Below, in pieces: positions 1 to 11,596 of a stretch of DNA of 64,000 bases; the first letter of the stretch is position 1; each line of letters opens with the position of its first letter. Source of the stretch: Nissolia schottii (taxonomy: Eukaryota; Streptophyta; Magnoliopsida; Fabales; Fabaceae); the NCBI GenBank assembly GCA_003254905.1, contig QANU01075165.1:62001-126000 (forward strand), read 5' to 3'. The notes under the pieces were generated by a model, which was not told where the DNA came from, did not search any database, and saw only the letters and a program-made list of their open reading frames with translations. A program made the translations under genes and the position numbers.

Positions 1-30
1 AAGGCTCTCATGCAACAAAAGTTGACATAC

Positions 31-353
31 TTGTAAGAATACTTGGGAATTCCACATGCTGAAACTACATTCTTCCTCCTAAGTCCTTCCAACCATAAAG
101 ACATGTTACTCCAGTCAGATGTTCTGGGTGACTCAAGGCCTACATTGGATTCTGATAATGTTGTGCTGGAATCAACCCCTTTGATACGAATAGGAATTGT
201 TGCTGTTTTCTGAGAACTGCTCTTCTGCACCTGTGTACTCTTCCTTCCACACCTGAAGCAGAATAAAATTGAAAATGCCAAACCTAATCCAACCACAAAG
301 CCTATGCAAATCCCTATTATCAAAGTCCAGGGAATCATGTTCATCTCAAGCAT
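31..353 (-). CDS. CRLK1/CRLK2-type receptor-like kinase, first coding exon (partial)
   Basis: This is the N-terminal coding exon of a membrane receptor-like kinase; the rest lies off the left edge. The start at 353 is preceded in frame by a TGA 18 bases upstream, with no other ATG between. The exon encodes about 107 residues: a short N-terminus, a hydrophobic segment (about residues 8-31, TLIIGICIGFVVGLGLAFSI), a basic CGRKS stretch, then a Ser/Thr-rich juxtamembrane region with SSSQKTATIPIRIKGVDSS and a closing SACGIPKYSYK. This matches the N-terminus of the Arabidopsis calcium/calmodulin-regulated receptor-like kinases CRLK1/2, where this point leads into the kinase domain. The exon ends at 31 in phase 2 before an intron starting GTATGT (30 down to 1). 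CRLK1 is known to act in calcium-dependent cold signalling at the plasma membrane. The kinase domain is not visible, so activity cannot be judged. Confidence 0.85.
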
Positions 354-1340
354 ACTCAGGATACACACTCAGGCTACTTCAGTGGTTCCCATGTTCCTGA
401 AAAATGTAGAGACAAAATCATCAGATAAAAAAATAAATTGAGTACTAAACCATTGTAGTAGTGAGGTATATTTTTCATTTGACTGCTATATGATATCTAC
501 CATAAAATCTACCCAACCAACTTCCTTCCATGTTGATTGTTGAATAACAGAAAAACATTGTCCACAGCAAACCTTATTTCTGTCACGTCAGATTCAAAGG
601 AAAATCTATCTGCGACCTAGAATCAAATCAAGAGGTCGGTATTCAAATCATTTTGGTTAACTAGTTAAACACTTATGGAGTGATTTGTTTTCAAGTTTTC
701 AGTATACTCATTTATCGAAGAAGAAAGACACCAAAAAAATCTGGCACAAAATAGTGAAATGTAAAATCATCTTAATATAAGCAAACGAACTTGTATTTAC
801 TTTGTGTGAATGATGATCTCCCAGCATGTAGTCCAAACAGGAAAAACAAGGGGAAATAAAAAAACGAGACTTAAGATAAGCAAATGGAGCTCAAAAAGAA
901 GGAAAAAAGAAAAAATCAAGCCTTGCAAATGACTCACTGAACAAACGGAACCAGAGCAGAGCAACGAACCGTTCGATTCGGTGTTTTCTTCAGCAGGAAA
1001 AGAAGAAAACAGAAAAATTTCCATAAGAATGAAACGAAGTAAACAAACAATGGCAAGTTACCAGCAGAGAAGAAGAACCTGCGCCGTTAAATAAGTACAT
1101 AGAAATTCCAAGAGAGAGAGAGAGAGAGAGTTTACCCGGGGGGCAGAGAGTGAGCAATGGTGAGGAAATGCAAAGTCTTTGCGCGTGGCGACACAGAGTA
1201 GAATGTGTACGGACCCAATGACTGAATGAATGAGGGCAGAGGGCGGGATCCTTCAACTACGTAAGCGACGTGCCGTTTCGCTCCCCAAGCTACCATATTG
1301 CCACTTTTATGGATTTTATTTCGGAGACGTATTATGGTCA
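354..1340 (-). promoter_or_regulatory. 5' leader with leader intron and promoter side of the CRLK-type gene
   Basis: Read on the minus strand, a polypyrimidine tract followed by CAG gives an acceptor at 397. A donor (CTGCTG then GTAACT) lies at 1061/1060, so a leader intron of about 660 bp probably separates a non-coding first exon from the coding exon. The first exon contains a CT/GA dinucleotide run at about 1111-1130, common in plant 5' leaders. Short reading frames here have no recognisable product. The transcription start is not determined. Confidence 0.5.
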
Positions 1341-2612
1341 ATTTTTTCGGATTCGACGATTTTGGGTCAACTGTTTCGAGCCTAAATCAACTCACCGCAA
1401 TATTTTTAAATTTCATGTAAATTGAAATGTTAGCTTCATTCTGGATGCAATTTGTTTAGGAATTTATTCTCTCATATTAAAATTAATCATGTGATAAGAG
1501 ATATAAACACAAAAATTTGAATTTGGTCATACCATTTTTAAGACAATTTAACTTATCCAAAACATTTGTGTTTTTATCTCTTTTACCTGACCAATTTTGA
1601 CATAAGAGAATTTATTCTCTTCTTAAATAGTAATAAACTTTTTTTGATAAGATTTTAAATATTTAATGCCTTGAAAATCTTTAAAGAAAATATTTTTTAA
1701 CAATTGGATTATTACCAAAATCTTTAATGTTAAAAATAATTATCAACATAAATAAATTTAAAAATTTTAAGTATTTTTACGAGACATTTCTTATTCCTTA
1801 TATTTTAAAAGAGTGACTTTTTCACAAAAATTCTAAAATTCTTTCTTGAGTCTCTCATACTCAAAGTCTACTACCATCCATAGTCTACTACTATGCATTG
1901 CTCATCACTTATCAGTCAGCCCCTGCCAAGTATCTTGTAAATAATATATTTTATCCAAACTAAAAAATAAAATGAAATGAACAAAAAAGTGATAAGATTT
2001 TAGACTTTTAGTAGTAGCAGTGTAGCACCAACTAGATGTGCCTTATGCCATGTGATTTGCTTAGGACAAAGATTCTTTAAATTGTAAACTACATTACAGT
2101 TATTGGTATTTTTCCCGTGGGTATCTTTGTGTTTGTATATTGTAGCTCACTTTAGCTTTTTGTAGTTGCATGTATGAGTTATTCTAATCCTGAAAATTAA
2201 TAAATAAACTATTAAAGCCATGTTTGGATGAGTAATTAAAGAGTGATTGACAAATGACTAATTTTGTTAAAAGTGCATTTGGGTGTAATTTTAATGGAGG
2301 GTGTGAGAAGAATAATGAGGGTCATTTTGTCCCTCATTGCATTCAAATTATTCATTTTTTTACCTCTAATTTAGAGGGTCAAGGATGAACAATGCTTTAT
2401 TTTTATTTCCCTCCCTCCTTAAACTTGGGACACATCCAAATTAAAGTGTGGTTTGGTTTAAGCATTTTCCTTCGTTGCTACTCAGTCCATTAATAATAAT
2501 ACCCTCCCATCATCTAAAAAACCTCAAACACAACTCAAGTCTTTAAAGTTGTAAAACGTGAGTCACGTTATTCATTGACTTCATTTTCATCAATATATTA
2601 TCATTTTTTTAA
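1341..2612. other. AT-rich intergenic stretch, no gene seen
   Basis: Spacer between the divergent CRLK-type and eIF4B-like genes. The part at 2220-2480 (starting with a GTTTGGATG motif) resembles a degraded MITE, but I could not define its ends. No coding sequence or RNA gene is supported. Confidence 0.5.
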
Positions 2613-2903
2613 GGGTTAATACCCTATTTAGTTACACTATTGTCTTAGTTAATTTATCAACTTAAAAAAATAACAAGTCAATCTCTAAACTTTGTAAACG
2701 TTGAACTCATTACCTTAAATAATTCCTTAACATTCATAGTATTACCATATGTAATATTTAAACAATCTAACTATTTATTCTTAGGACATGGGTAGGGACT
2801 AACGGATCCAATGCTTATAAAGTCTAAAGATTAACATGTCATTTTTTTTTATGTTAAGAGATCAACTAAAATATATACAGTGACCAAATAAGATATAAGA
2901 CTC
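2613..2903. mobile_element. MITE-like element with about 70-bp imperfect terminal inverted repeats
   Basis: The left arm (from about 2613) and the reverse complement of the right arm (ending about 2903) align over some 65-70 bases, sharing CTATTTAGTTAC / CTTATTTGGTCAC, a TTTAGTTGATC-like block and an A-run with AATGACA. The interior has no reading frame. The target-site duplication is unclear. Superfamily not assigned. Confidence 0.55.
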
Positions 2904-3378
2904 TCTTTGGATAAACATTAATAAATTGAGCAAGGTGGAATAATATAAAGTGTGGTGAAGTGGAGCAAGGAGCAGTGAAATGAAAATCTCACTCCGTTGT
3001 ATAAATATTCCAAACTAGAATGGAGTAAATTTGTCACTACGTTGTTTGATAATAGAATGAAAAAAATAATGAAATTAATGGATTTATAGGTAAATAAAAC
3101 GTAACTCATTTCATCCCAGTTGTGTGCGTTTTGTAACAAAAAAAAAGGTCCTCATATCATCCCATTGCCCCTTAGATTAGAGGGGGAGGGGAAAAAAGTG
3201 AGAAAATATGATATGATAAGATTATATTCATTTCACTATCTTTTGTTCCGTTCCATCTGATATTTTCACATCCAAACAATAGAACTTTTAATAATCTTAT
3301 ATTTTGTCGTCTCTTTCCACCACCTTTTACCAATTTAAACATAACCTGATGTAGTGATAACAATTGAAGGTTGAACTG
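2904..3378. other. AT-rich spacer, possible second MITE relic
   Basis: TTTGGATAAACA near 2908 and CACATCCAAACAATAG near 3266-3281 are weakly inverted, suggesting another small transposon. The arms do not extend convincingly. No gene seen. Confidence 0.3.
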
Positions 3379-3394
3379 AGATTCTCGCAATATC

Positions 3395-3573
3395 ATTTTT
3401 TTTTAAGGTTACCTGTCCCGGTATCTAAGGTAAGCCTTGACTAATCCGGGTCGCGCACCTGGCTATGACGGGTGAGTCTTACACGGAGATAACTGTGTAC
3501 ACAGGGTATCGAACTCTGGACCTTGCTTAAGCGATACCAAATTGCTTACCACTTGGACCAACCCCCATTGGTT
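3395..3573 (-). mobile_element. tRNA-derived SINE (copy 1), minus strand
   Basis: On the minus strand the element starts with a pol III A-box-like region (GGTCCAAGTGGTAAGC), has a B-box-like GAGTTCGATACC, and ends in an A-run seen as Ts at 3396-3404 on the plus strand. It is flanked by a diverged 16-bp target-site duplication, AGATTCTCGCAATATC (3379-3394) and AGATTCAAGCAATATC (3574-3589), matching at 14 of 16 positions. A second copy of the same family is at 46937-47120. Confidence 0.85.
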
Positions 3574-3942
3574 AGATTCAAGCAATATCTAAAGCGCAAA
3601 TGAGGTTGTGAAAATATTTGGACATGAAAATGATGATTCGAGAAATAAATTTTTTAACATTAGATGATGTCATAATTAATGGCGCCATTGTCTCATTTGC
3701 AACCCAAATTTTTTCTGTTTCATATAAGCAAAAACGTGATAGTACAATAACACGATAAGGAGTAACATGATTAGTATTTTATAACTTTAAGAATTAAAAG
3801 GTTAATTTATTAATTTAAACAATCAAAATGACCTTTACGTGCAACTTTAGAAATTAAAGTGAACAATAACTTTATTATAACTTCTTTTTAGAGAGAGATA
3901 TTTTCCTTTTTTTCCAAAAAGAAAAACACAAATGAAGTATGG

Positions 3943-4341
3943 ATTTTTGTTCATGTAATAAATTGATTGCAAAGTTGTTATCAAAAGAAATAATTTTTTA
4001 TACAAAGTGAGTCAATTTAAATCAATTTTTGTGTTACAAAATTTTTTTTGATAGATAATCGACTTCTATTTTTTTTTTTGAAGAAAAAAGAAGCAAAAGT
4101 CGATTTTGGATGAATAATTTTGATTTTGGTAATGAATAATTTGGATGTTAGTCTGATTTGGTAATTGTATGATCTCATATAATTATAACAAGATCCTATA
4201 AGATTATATAATTTCAGAGCAAATTTTGTCACACATTTAGGACAAGACGACCAACTTGATAAAAAATTGACACATAGAGGACGTGCATGACATAAATTAA
4301 TCACAAAAGATTTTAAAAATTAATTTATACATGTCAAACAT

Positions 4342-4372
<31 letters not shown>

Positions 4373-4758
4373 AATAGGTTAAAAGGAATTAGGTAGAACA
4401 TGGTAAAAATAAATTTGCGAGATTTTTGCCCATTCTTCACGCAAATTTGCTCTGGAATTATATGATTTCATAAGATCTTGCTATAATTATATGAGATCAT
4501 ATAATTACTAAATCAGACTAACATCCAAATTATTCATCACCATAATCTAATAATTCAAAATCGACTTCTACTTTTTTTTATATAACTAGAAATCAATTTA
4601 AATTGATTTCCAAAGACGATTTAAATTGAATTTTATTAAAAAAAATAGTAACGCAAAAATTAATTTAAATCAACTCTATTTTATAAAAAATAGTTTATTT
4701 TAAAAATAATTTTGCAATGAACAACCATTGTTGTTTATTTTATTTTCGGAAAAAATGG
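3943..4758. mobile_element. Foldback/MITE element with long terminal inverted repeats
   Basis: A strong inverted repeat pairs about 4095-4222 with 4438-4571, around a loop of roughly 215 bp containing an ATT run. Weaker pairing continues outward to about 3970 and 4730. Direct flanking repeats ATGAAGTATGG at 3932-3942 and 4759-4769 are a candidate 9-11 bp target-site duplication, as expected for a Mutator-type MITE. The interior has no coding capacity. A transcript could form a long hairpin. Confidence 0.7.
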
Positions 4759-4769
4759 ATGAAGTATGG

Positions 4770-5359
4770 CGCAATTGTATTTAGAAAAAGTGCATGCCTA
4801 TGGGCAGTCCCAACTCGTTGATCTACGAGAGCAGGTTGGCCCAAAACCAACAAAAATGGGTCCAAATCTATGCTGACAACCACCATACTATGCCCGTATG
4901 ATTTACAAAGCTCGTCAATCGTGGATACTGTTTATGCGCTGATTGTGACGTGGCAACATCATATGGGCCGACCAGACCCAAATCGTACGGCATAAAAGAG
5001 CTCCGAATAAAACAAGCATCACAGGCAATCAAAACCTTATTCACAAATCATATCCCCACACCACACCCAACCCAACCCACTAGACCCAAGGGAAAGACCC
5101 AAAAGCTAATCACGCACTTCTTTCTTTCTTTCCTTCCTTCGTTTCGTCACTCGCGTTCTTCTTCTCTGTTCTTCTTTCGTTCCTTCTAGTTCTCGCGCTA
5201 TCCTTGTCCACTCGTGGGGGTTTCCCTCCTCACTTTTCCCACTTTTATCCCTTCGCTTCACAGATTTCAAACCCTTTAATAGGACCCCCATTTTTTTGGC
5301 TCTGCGATTTTTTTTTCTTTTGTTGAGGGAGAGGGGTGTGTGAGGGGAGGAGGGGGAGA
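4770..5359 (+). promoter_or_regulatory. Promoter and pyrimidine-rich 5' leader of the eIF4B-like gene
   Basis: Region upstream of the start codon at 5360. From about 5117 to 5260 it is rich in CTT/TTC, typical of a plant 5' leader, followed by T-rich and GA-rich stretches ending just before the ATG. No clear TATA box was found. Confidence 0.4.
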
Positions 5360-8300
5360 ATGTCGAAGAAGAAGGTCAGTGGCAACACTATGACGCTCAA
5401 GGACTTCCATGGCGGTTCCATACCCTCTGATCTCCCTCTCCCTTCAGCTCCAGGCGTGTAAGTATTTTATCCTGTTTTTATTCCCGTGATTTACATTTTC
5501 TATCTTTTCTCCCTTTTGGTTTATTTATATTCGATTGTTTATAATGAATTGGGTAACCCCTAATTGATGCTGCTTTTGTGAAGAACAAGAAAATCAGCTT
5601 GTGTAGTTGAGAGAGGAATTAGATCTGTTGCTTTTGATTATGCTTGCTCTGTGTTTTCTTTTGATTTGATCAGGTTTATTAATCGATGGATCTGTTTATT
5701 TAATCCATGTTGTAATTTTACCACTTTTTTAAAAAAAAAATTCCGCAGAACTGTTAGGGCTTCAGATCGTTCTAGTTTTGACCGACCTTCCTCATGGGGG
5801 AACCCTGTGAGCCGTCAGGATCATTGGTCTCGGCCACACACGTCGCCGGCTACTAGGCATTATGATGAAAAAACCCCTTTTCTCCCCCACACTGCCCCAA
5901 TTGGAAGGAATTTTGATGAGGATGAGCGAAAGCCGCTAGATGGTGTTTCGGCCCCACGGCGAACAATCAGTGACGAGAGCATTTGTGCCATGCCTTCTTG
6001 TGTTGATGCAAGGCCTGAGTATGGACTGGGAGGGAGTTCACTGGGCAGGCAAGTTGCTCCAGTGTCACAGACTCCTCTTGCGACAGCTAACTCGTACTCA
6101 GCAAGGCTTTCTGAGGTGGTTCACGCGGGTGTGAATACTCGGAGTTTAGGAGGTAGTAAGGAGCAGGGAACTGGTGGTGGTAGTGGAGGTTATCCAAATG
6201 TATGGGCAATGAGGAAGGAGGTGGCAAGTGCTGTTGAGCCAGAGCAATCTGCTTGGTCTGGTCTTAATGCTGTTTCGAAGTTTGCTCATGCAAGTGCTCT
6301 TGACAAGGTGTCTTCTGGTAGATGGCAGTCGAAGGCAGTCCATTATCAGGCAGATGTTGAGGTGGTTAGATCTCGTGAAGTGGAGAGTGGACCACATACC
6401 AATGTTAACGGCAATAATGTCTACAATAGGATGGATACAATGGGTGAGAAGGAGTATTATGATGTAATGCTAGCCAGACATGCTGAAAGGGGTCTAGGTA
6501 TTCATAACTCGATGCGTGGTGGTAGGAATGAGTTACCAGATTATGAAAGGTCTGGGATTTCCAAGTATTCAGAAGTACGACCGGGAAGTGTGGGTTATCA
6601 TGCTGATGGGGTTCTGCTACCTTGGAATGATGGTAAACTTGTTAGGTCTGAGCTGCACCAACCGGTGCCTTCTGAACCAACTGAGCGACCTAGACTGAAG
6701 TTGCAACCTAGGGCAAAGCCACTGGAAAGTTCAGAACATTCTGTTTCAGGAAATGCACAGGTATTCACATGTTCAACTTATGAGAATTCTTTTCCTCAGG
6801 ATGTTTGTTTTGGGGCGAGGGGGTTTAACTTTATTATGTTTGCTTTATGATTTCTCTTATTTGCTTTGTGGTAGGGATATCGTCAGGTCAATGATCATGC
6901 CCATGTTGAAACTGCTTATCAGGCGCATGGCCATGCCAATTTTGTGAAGCCTGTCTCAGTTGGAACTGAAAGTGGGAAGGAGGTAGTACAGCGCCCAAAG
7001 CTGAATTTAAAGCCTCGATCACAGCCCATTGAACAGTTGGATGGAAACACTGAAAGAGACAGGTTAGTTAACACCAGACTGTGAATTGAGGAGTTTTTAA
7101 CTATGCCATATATCTGTTTCGTGCTGGGTGTTGTCTTTGAAACATTGATAGTTTGTTCGACCTATTTAAAATCTAGCCGTACCAGCAAAAATATAGAAAA
7201 TTTACTATGGTCGATGAAGGGTGAAAATTTCAAACAGCAGCTGCTCATTACTCAAACCCTAATCTGATTGCTCCCAAAGAACAGTATGAAAGTCCGAAAG
7301 ATATTTAGGCAACAATCTACAAGCCACTTTTAGGTTTTCTTTGGCAGATCAGAGACGTTGCATTTTTCTCTGTGATTCCAACTCTTACCACACAGGCACA
7401 CAGACACACTCTCTCTCTCTCTCTCTCTCCTACTCCTAACTTACGTAAGAAAGTACATGTTATAATTTCATAATTTGTTTAAAGATTTTAATGAACATAA
7501 AGAAAGGGGATGTGTATGTGTGTGGGTGTGTGAGGAATGCTAACTTCCTTACACGTTATCTATTAATTTGAATTATTTAAAATCTTAAAAAGTTTCACTG
7601 TGGTTTTGTTAATTTAAAGTCTATATATTGGAGAAGCAGCTGTGTGCTCACTGAGTTCCAAGGATTATAAGAGAAGTAGGGAGGTGAGACCAAGGAGGAA
7701 AAGTGTTGATACCCTGAAACGACTTTATTAGATTTGTTACTTGACCCCAGCAATGTGACTTGAATGTCCAGAAGATTTATTTGCTTTAAGAAATAGGGTA
7801 ACGGTGAGGGTGAGCCTTTGGGTGGTAAGGTTGCCTCCTTGTGGCCAGGAGGTTATGGGTTCAAATCCTTGAAATACCCTTTGCCCTTTGCCCCAGTAGG
7901 TGGGAGCCGTGTTCATGGACACCTTTTTTAAGCAATAGGAGAATGATATTATTATTATTATTATTATTATTATCCATTAAAGAGAGTTGACAATGCTTGC
8001 ATCCATAGTCCACACGAGGAGGGTTGTTAGTTGGCATTTCCTTGTAAAACTGTTCATTCCTGCATTTCCAAAGGCAGCATCTCATCAATAATTTCTTCTT
8101 GATGAGCCCCATCTCTCTTCCTCTCACTTCCTTGCCTATGGCACTGTTCATTTTTTTTTTCTTTTCACATTGATAAATCCATTATGTTGTTAAACAAGTT
8201 TTGGAAAAGAAACCATGGAATTACATTTATGCTTCTAAAATAGGGAGACATATTATAAATAGTGAGTGATAATTCTATGTTTGTGTTCATGGTTCATTTT

Positions 8301-9782
8301 CAAATTTAGTAATTAGTACATTGTTAAATTTTGCAACAGTACAGGAAAATTAGGCATAGGGCTGGGTTTATGTTTGGAATTGAACATAGGAATCAGAATT
8401 AGGCCCTCTACTTCCAAACTTTATATTTATAATGCCTCTTTTAGAATTAGAACTAACAATATCAATTCAAAGGATGGAAAAACAACTCAGTAGTGTCATT
8501 CTCAACTCTTAAACCAAACCCTAAGAATTTAATTCCATGATTAATTATTTTATGTCTGATGTTTTTGTCATATTAGGAATGCTTTTTAATGTTTGCTGTC
8601 GTGGATTGTAGTTATGGATATGGTTGTTAGTGAGTTTCATAAGTCATAACATATGAGAATGAATTATTTTAGTCTTTCATCCAGTGCGATGCGGATGTTG
8701 GCATTTTGGGACTATAATAATGCTTTGCAATATGAGCTCAAGTATTATTTTGTACACATTTTAAGTCTAGCTGCTTCCCAATGATGGCATACTTTGCATA
8801 TCCTGACATCTTTTACAAATTAGCATCTCTTGGGATTCTTTAATCATATTTAATGTTTTGTGACCATTTGATTAGAAGGGATCTCATGCTTTTGTTTGAA
8901 ATGAGTGTGTATATGAAGGAATGATTATATTGAACTTTGTAGAAATAGCATGGACTACTCTCATCAAGTTTATTTGGGTAATTATTCATGGCTTCCTGTT
9001 TACTAATGGAACTGATTGAACTGATTCAGGAATACTTTATTTGGTGGTGCTCGCCCTCGGGAACTAGTAAGTTCTTTCATTTATTTATATCATGAATGCC
9101 AGTTAAAATTTATGCTTTATTGATTTTCTAATGTTGCTGATCTTTTCCTCAGGTATTGAAGGAGCGAGGGATTGATGACGTTTCACTCAACAGTTATGAT
9201 ATGGTTGAGCATTCTAACAGGTATGGACTATGTTTTTGTTTGTCTATGTGATTCCAGTCACCTCCAATGGTAACGCTTGCTAATAAATTATGTGTTGTGC
9301 AAAGGGTTGAACACAATATCGTGAGGGCTGAGAAAATTCCTGATCATTCAATCCAAACTCGTTATGGTGAAAATACCGAGGATGCTGCTCTTCTTGATCA
9401 AAGGACTGGCAGAAAACCTGAAAGGAAGGACCAAAGGGTAGATGCTGAGAGAGTTCCTGGGCAGAGGAGGAATTGGCGAGGTGATAATAGGAGAAATGCA
9501 AGGGAGCCTGATAGGCATCAGGTTTCTGAGAGGCAAACTTCACCTAAGACCTGGCGAAAGCTGCCTGTTGAGCCGCCAAAATCATCTCTCGGTGCTGTTG
9601 GCATGCATTACGGTAGAGCATCTTCAGCTGTTGAACTTGCCCAAGCATTCTCCAGATCTGTATCAGATCCAAAAGTAAATGATAGATTTTCAGGCCAAAG
9701 GGGTCTGAACACCGGCCGGGCACAAATGCCTTTTTCAAGGCTTGTTGGTCCTACTCCAAGGCCTCAGATCAATGGCTATTGA
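5360..9782 (+). CDS. eIF4B-like translation initiation factor-related protein (6 exons)
   Basis: Predicted exons are 5360-5457, 5749-6760, 6875-7062, 9030-9066, 9153-9220 and 9305-9782. All junctions are GT-AG and in frame, giving 626 residues. The protein opens with MSKKK and LKDFHGGSIPSDLPLPSAPG, the conserved N-terminus of plant eIF4B-like proteins. Two copies of an RPRLKLQPRAKPLE-type motif follow (around 6697 and 6992), then LFGGARPRELVLKERGIDDV across exons 4 and 5, the hallmark plant eIF4B block. The C-terminal part is rich in Arg, Asp and Gln with no folded-domain signature. eIF4B is known to stimulate the eIF4A helicase and bind RNA during cytosolic translation initiation; that role is inferred here. 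Intron 3 is about 2 kb and carries a SINE. An alternative label is 'eIF-related protein of unknown function'. Confidence 0.85.
7410..7428. repeat. (CT)n microsatellite in intron 3
   Basis: About nine CT units within intron 3 of the eIF4B-like gene; it is part of the intron and follows a short CA-rich stretch. Confidence 0.8.
7798..7929 (+). mobile_element. tRNA-derived SINE in intron 3 of the eIF4B-like gene
   Basis: Short element with an A-box-like GGGTGGTAAGGTTGCC region and a canonical B box GGGTTCAAATCC at about 7858-7869, ending in a T-run. It is flanked by a 10-bp duplication, AAGAAATAGG (7788-7797) and AAGCAATAGG (7930-7939), 9 of 10 matching. It is a different family from the copies at 3395 and 46937. 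An (ATT)n tract at about 7948-7973 follows. Confidence 0.8.
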
Positions 9783-10482
9783 TTAAGTCTTTGATGCTTT
9801 GGTGGAAAGTTGGAACCTGATTCATGGAGTTAGCACTGGATTCATGCTAACTGTTGAACTGCAAAAGCACTTCATGGAGTGGCTGTGGCTTTCATTGCTT
9901 TCTCCTCATAGAAAATTAAGTTGGTTGCATAGCATTAGTCATGACGATGCCAATTTACAATCGCCATGTTTTACTTACTTTTATTGCCGCCCCTTATCAT
10001 TTGCTACCACAAGACACTAATTAATTTTGTTTCTTTTCTCTTCTTTGTCTGTATGGTGGAGGAGTAGAAAGAGTTGTTGCCTAAGGAGGCCATTGTAGCA
10101 TGCTTGAAAGCATAAAATTGTTCGCTTTAGTTTCCTCACCTTACAGCAGCTATCTTGAAATGTGGATAATTCAATATTCATGATTATGGGTTCTAATTCT
10201 AATTTCAAACAATTCTATAGGCTGCAGCATACTTCTAATTTATCTGTATGAAGTTTAACATCGTCGCAGGATTTTATCAATATTGTGACTCGTAATTTAT
10301 GATTTAATGTGCTTGATGCTGAGTTTCAATTTTTGTCTATGATTTTCTCGTCCAGGGTATGAAGGCACTTTCCTATAACAGTGATCATATGCAAAAGCTA
10401 AGGGTGGATGTGCTATCCAATCATGTCATCACAATAAAATTAAGGGGTGCTTTCGAATTTAAAGCTTGAGATAAATAACTTA
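9783..10482 (+). other. 3' UTR and downstream flank of the eIF4B-like gene
   Basis: Follows the TGA stop at 9780-9782. Most likely 3' UTR for several hundred bases; no clear single polyadenylation signal can be chosen. The short reading frames here are not supported. Confidence 0.4.
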
Positions 10483-10490
10483 GTTGTGAA

Positions 10491-11054
10491 TAGGGATGAT
10501 AATTCGCCACGCCGGGTTAGGTAATTCAATGTTTGATTGGGTTTTATATGGTAACAAGTTTGTGGCGGGTTTGGGTTTTGAGATATCCATCCAAAACCTA
10601 TTTCGTTTGTGTATATATTAAATTTATAATAAGTTTAATAAAAAAAAATACGTGCAAGCAAAAATATAGTGTGAAATTATAGTTAATAGCGATGTATATA
10701 AAATCATAATATTGTGATATTTATTGTTTATTTCTCATTATGTTGTGATATTTATTATTTGTATTTTTTTTGTTTGTTTTAAAAAAATTTTAGATGAAAA
10801 TATTGATAAGTTATGAATAAATTAATCTAATTTTTTTTATTAGTTTGCACGTAAAAAGTGTGAATTTTTTAAAAATGCTGTGAATTAGATTGTTAAAAAA
10901 AACCATTTTAGAAAATAGGAAATTCGGGACAGAGCAGGAGCAAACATAAATTTGTGAGAATTTGAGTCATAAAATAAAAACTTTTTCAACACTAGGTGGG
11001 AATTGAGGGCAAGATTTGAGTGAGTGGGCAGGGATGGGCTATGTATCATCTCTA
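10491..11054. mobile_element. Non-autonomous hAT-type element
   Basis: The element starts TAGGGATGATA and ends in TATCATCTCTA, giving short terminal inverted repeats. It is bounded by an 8-bp duplication GTTGTGAA (10483-10490) and GTTGTGAT (11055-11062), 7 of 8 matching. An 8-bp duplication with short TIRs is the hAT pattern. The interior (564 bp) has no reading frame. Confidence 0.7.
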
Positions 11055-11062
11055 GTTGTGAT

Positions 11063-11596
11063 GTGAAGGACTGAATGTTAAATAAGACTAACTATATCAT
11101 ATATAATCTAAATCAGAATTGCTAAAAAGATTTGAAACATTTTGTTTAAGTTTTATTTAAACAATCTAATATTGCTGCATTGCACTAAATCATGTATTGT
11201 TATCTTAAAAGTTATACTTCATAAAGTGACGGAACAATTTTTTTTTATATTAGAAATGTTAATGAAAAATATTACTTTTAAGTATTAAAAAAAAACCATA
11301 ATGTATTGAAAAACGATTACCCATTTTATTTTCTTTTAATAAAAAAAATGTAAAGCAAAACGACGACGTACTAGTGCTCGACACATGCTATGCGGAGCTG
11401 GGCGTGAAGGAACCGGAGTCGAATTACGCGTTTCGTGAGGGTCAATTTGTGATCACCGCTTTTCTTCTTCTTCTTCTTCTTCGTTACTATTTCATCATTT
11501 TCTCACTATCCCACAAACCGTTGTTTCTTATCTCTCTCTTTTGGTTCCTTCTTTTTTTCTCTTTCCTTTACAATCTGATCCTAAAGAAGGAGCAAC
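11063..11596 (+). promoter_or_regulatory. Promoter and 5' leader of the FYVE gene
   Basis: AT-rich upstream DNA, then a leader with a CTT/TTC repeat at about 11462-11482 and pyrimidine-rich sequence up to the ATG at 11597. No clear TATA box was identified. Confidence 0.4.

Noticed and set aside
797-1341. Three short minus-strand frames near the CRLK-type gene
   Set aside because: They fall in the leader intron, leader and promoter, with no recognisable product.
3395-3573. Possible tRNA gene
   Set aside because: A- and B-box-like motifs are present, but there is no cloverleaf, and the tail plus target-site duplication mark it as a SINE. The same applies at 7798 and 46937.
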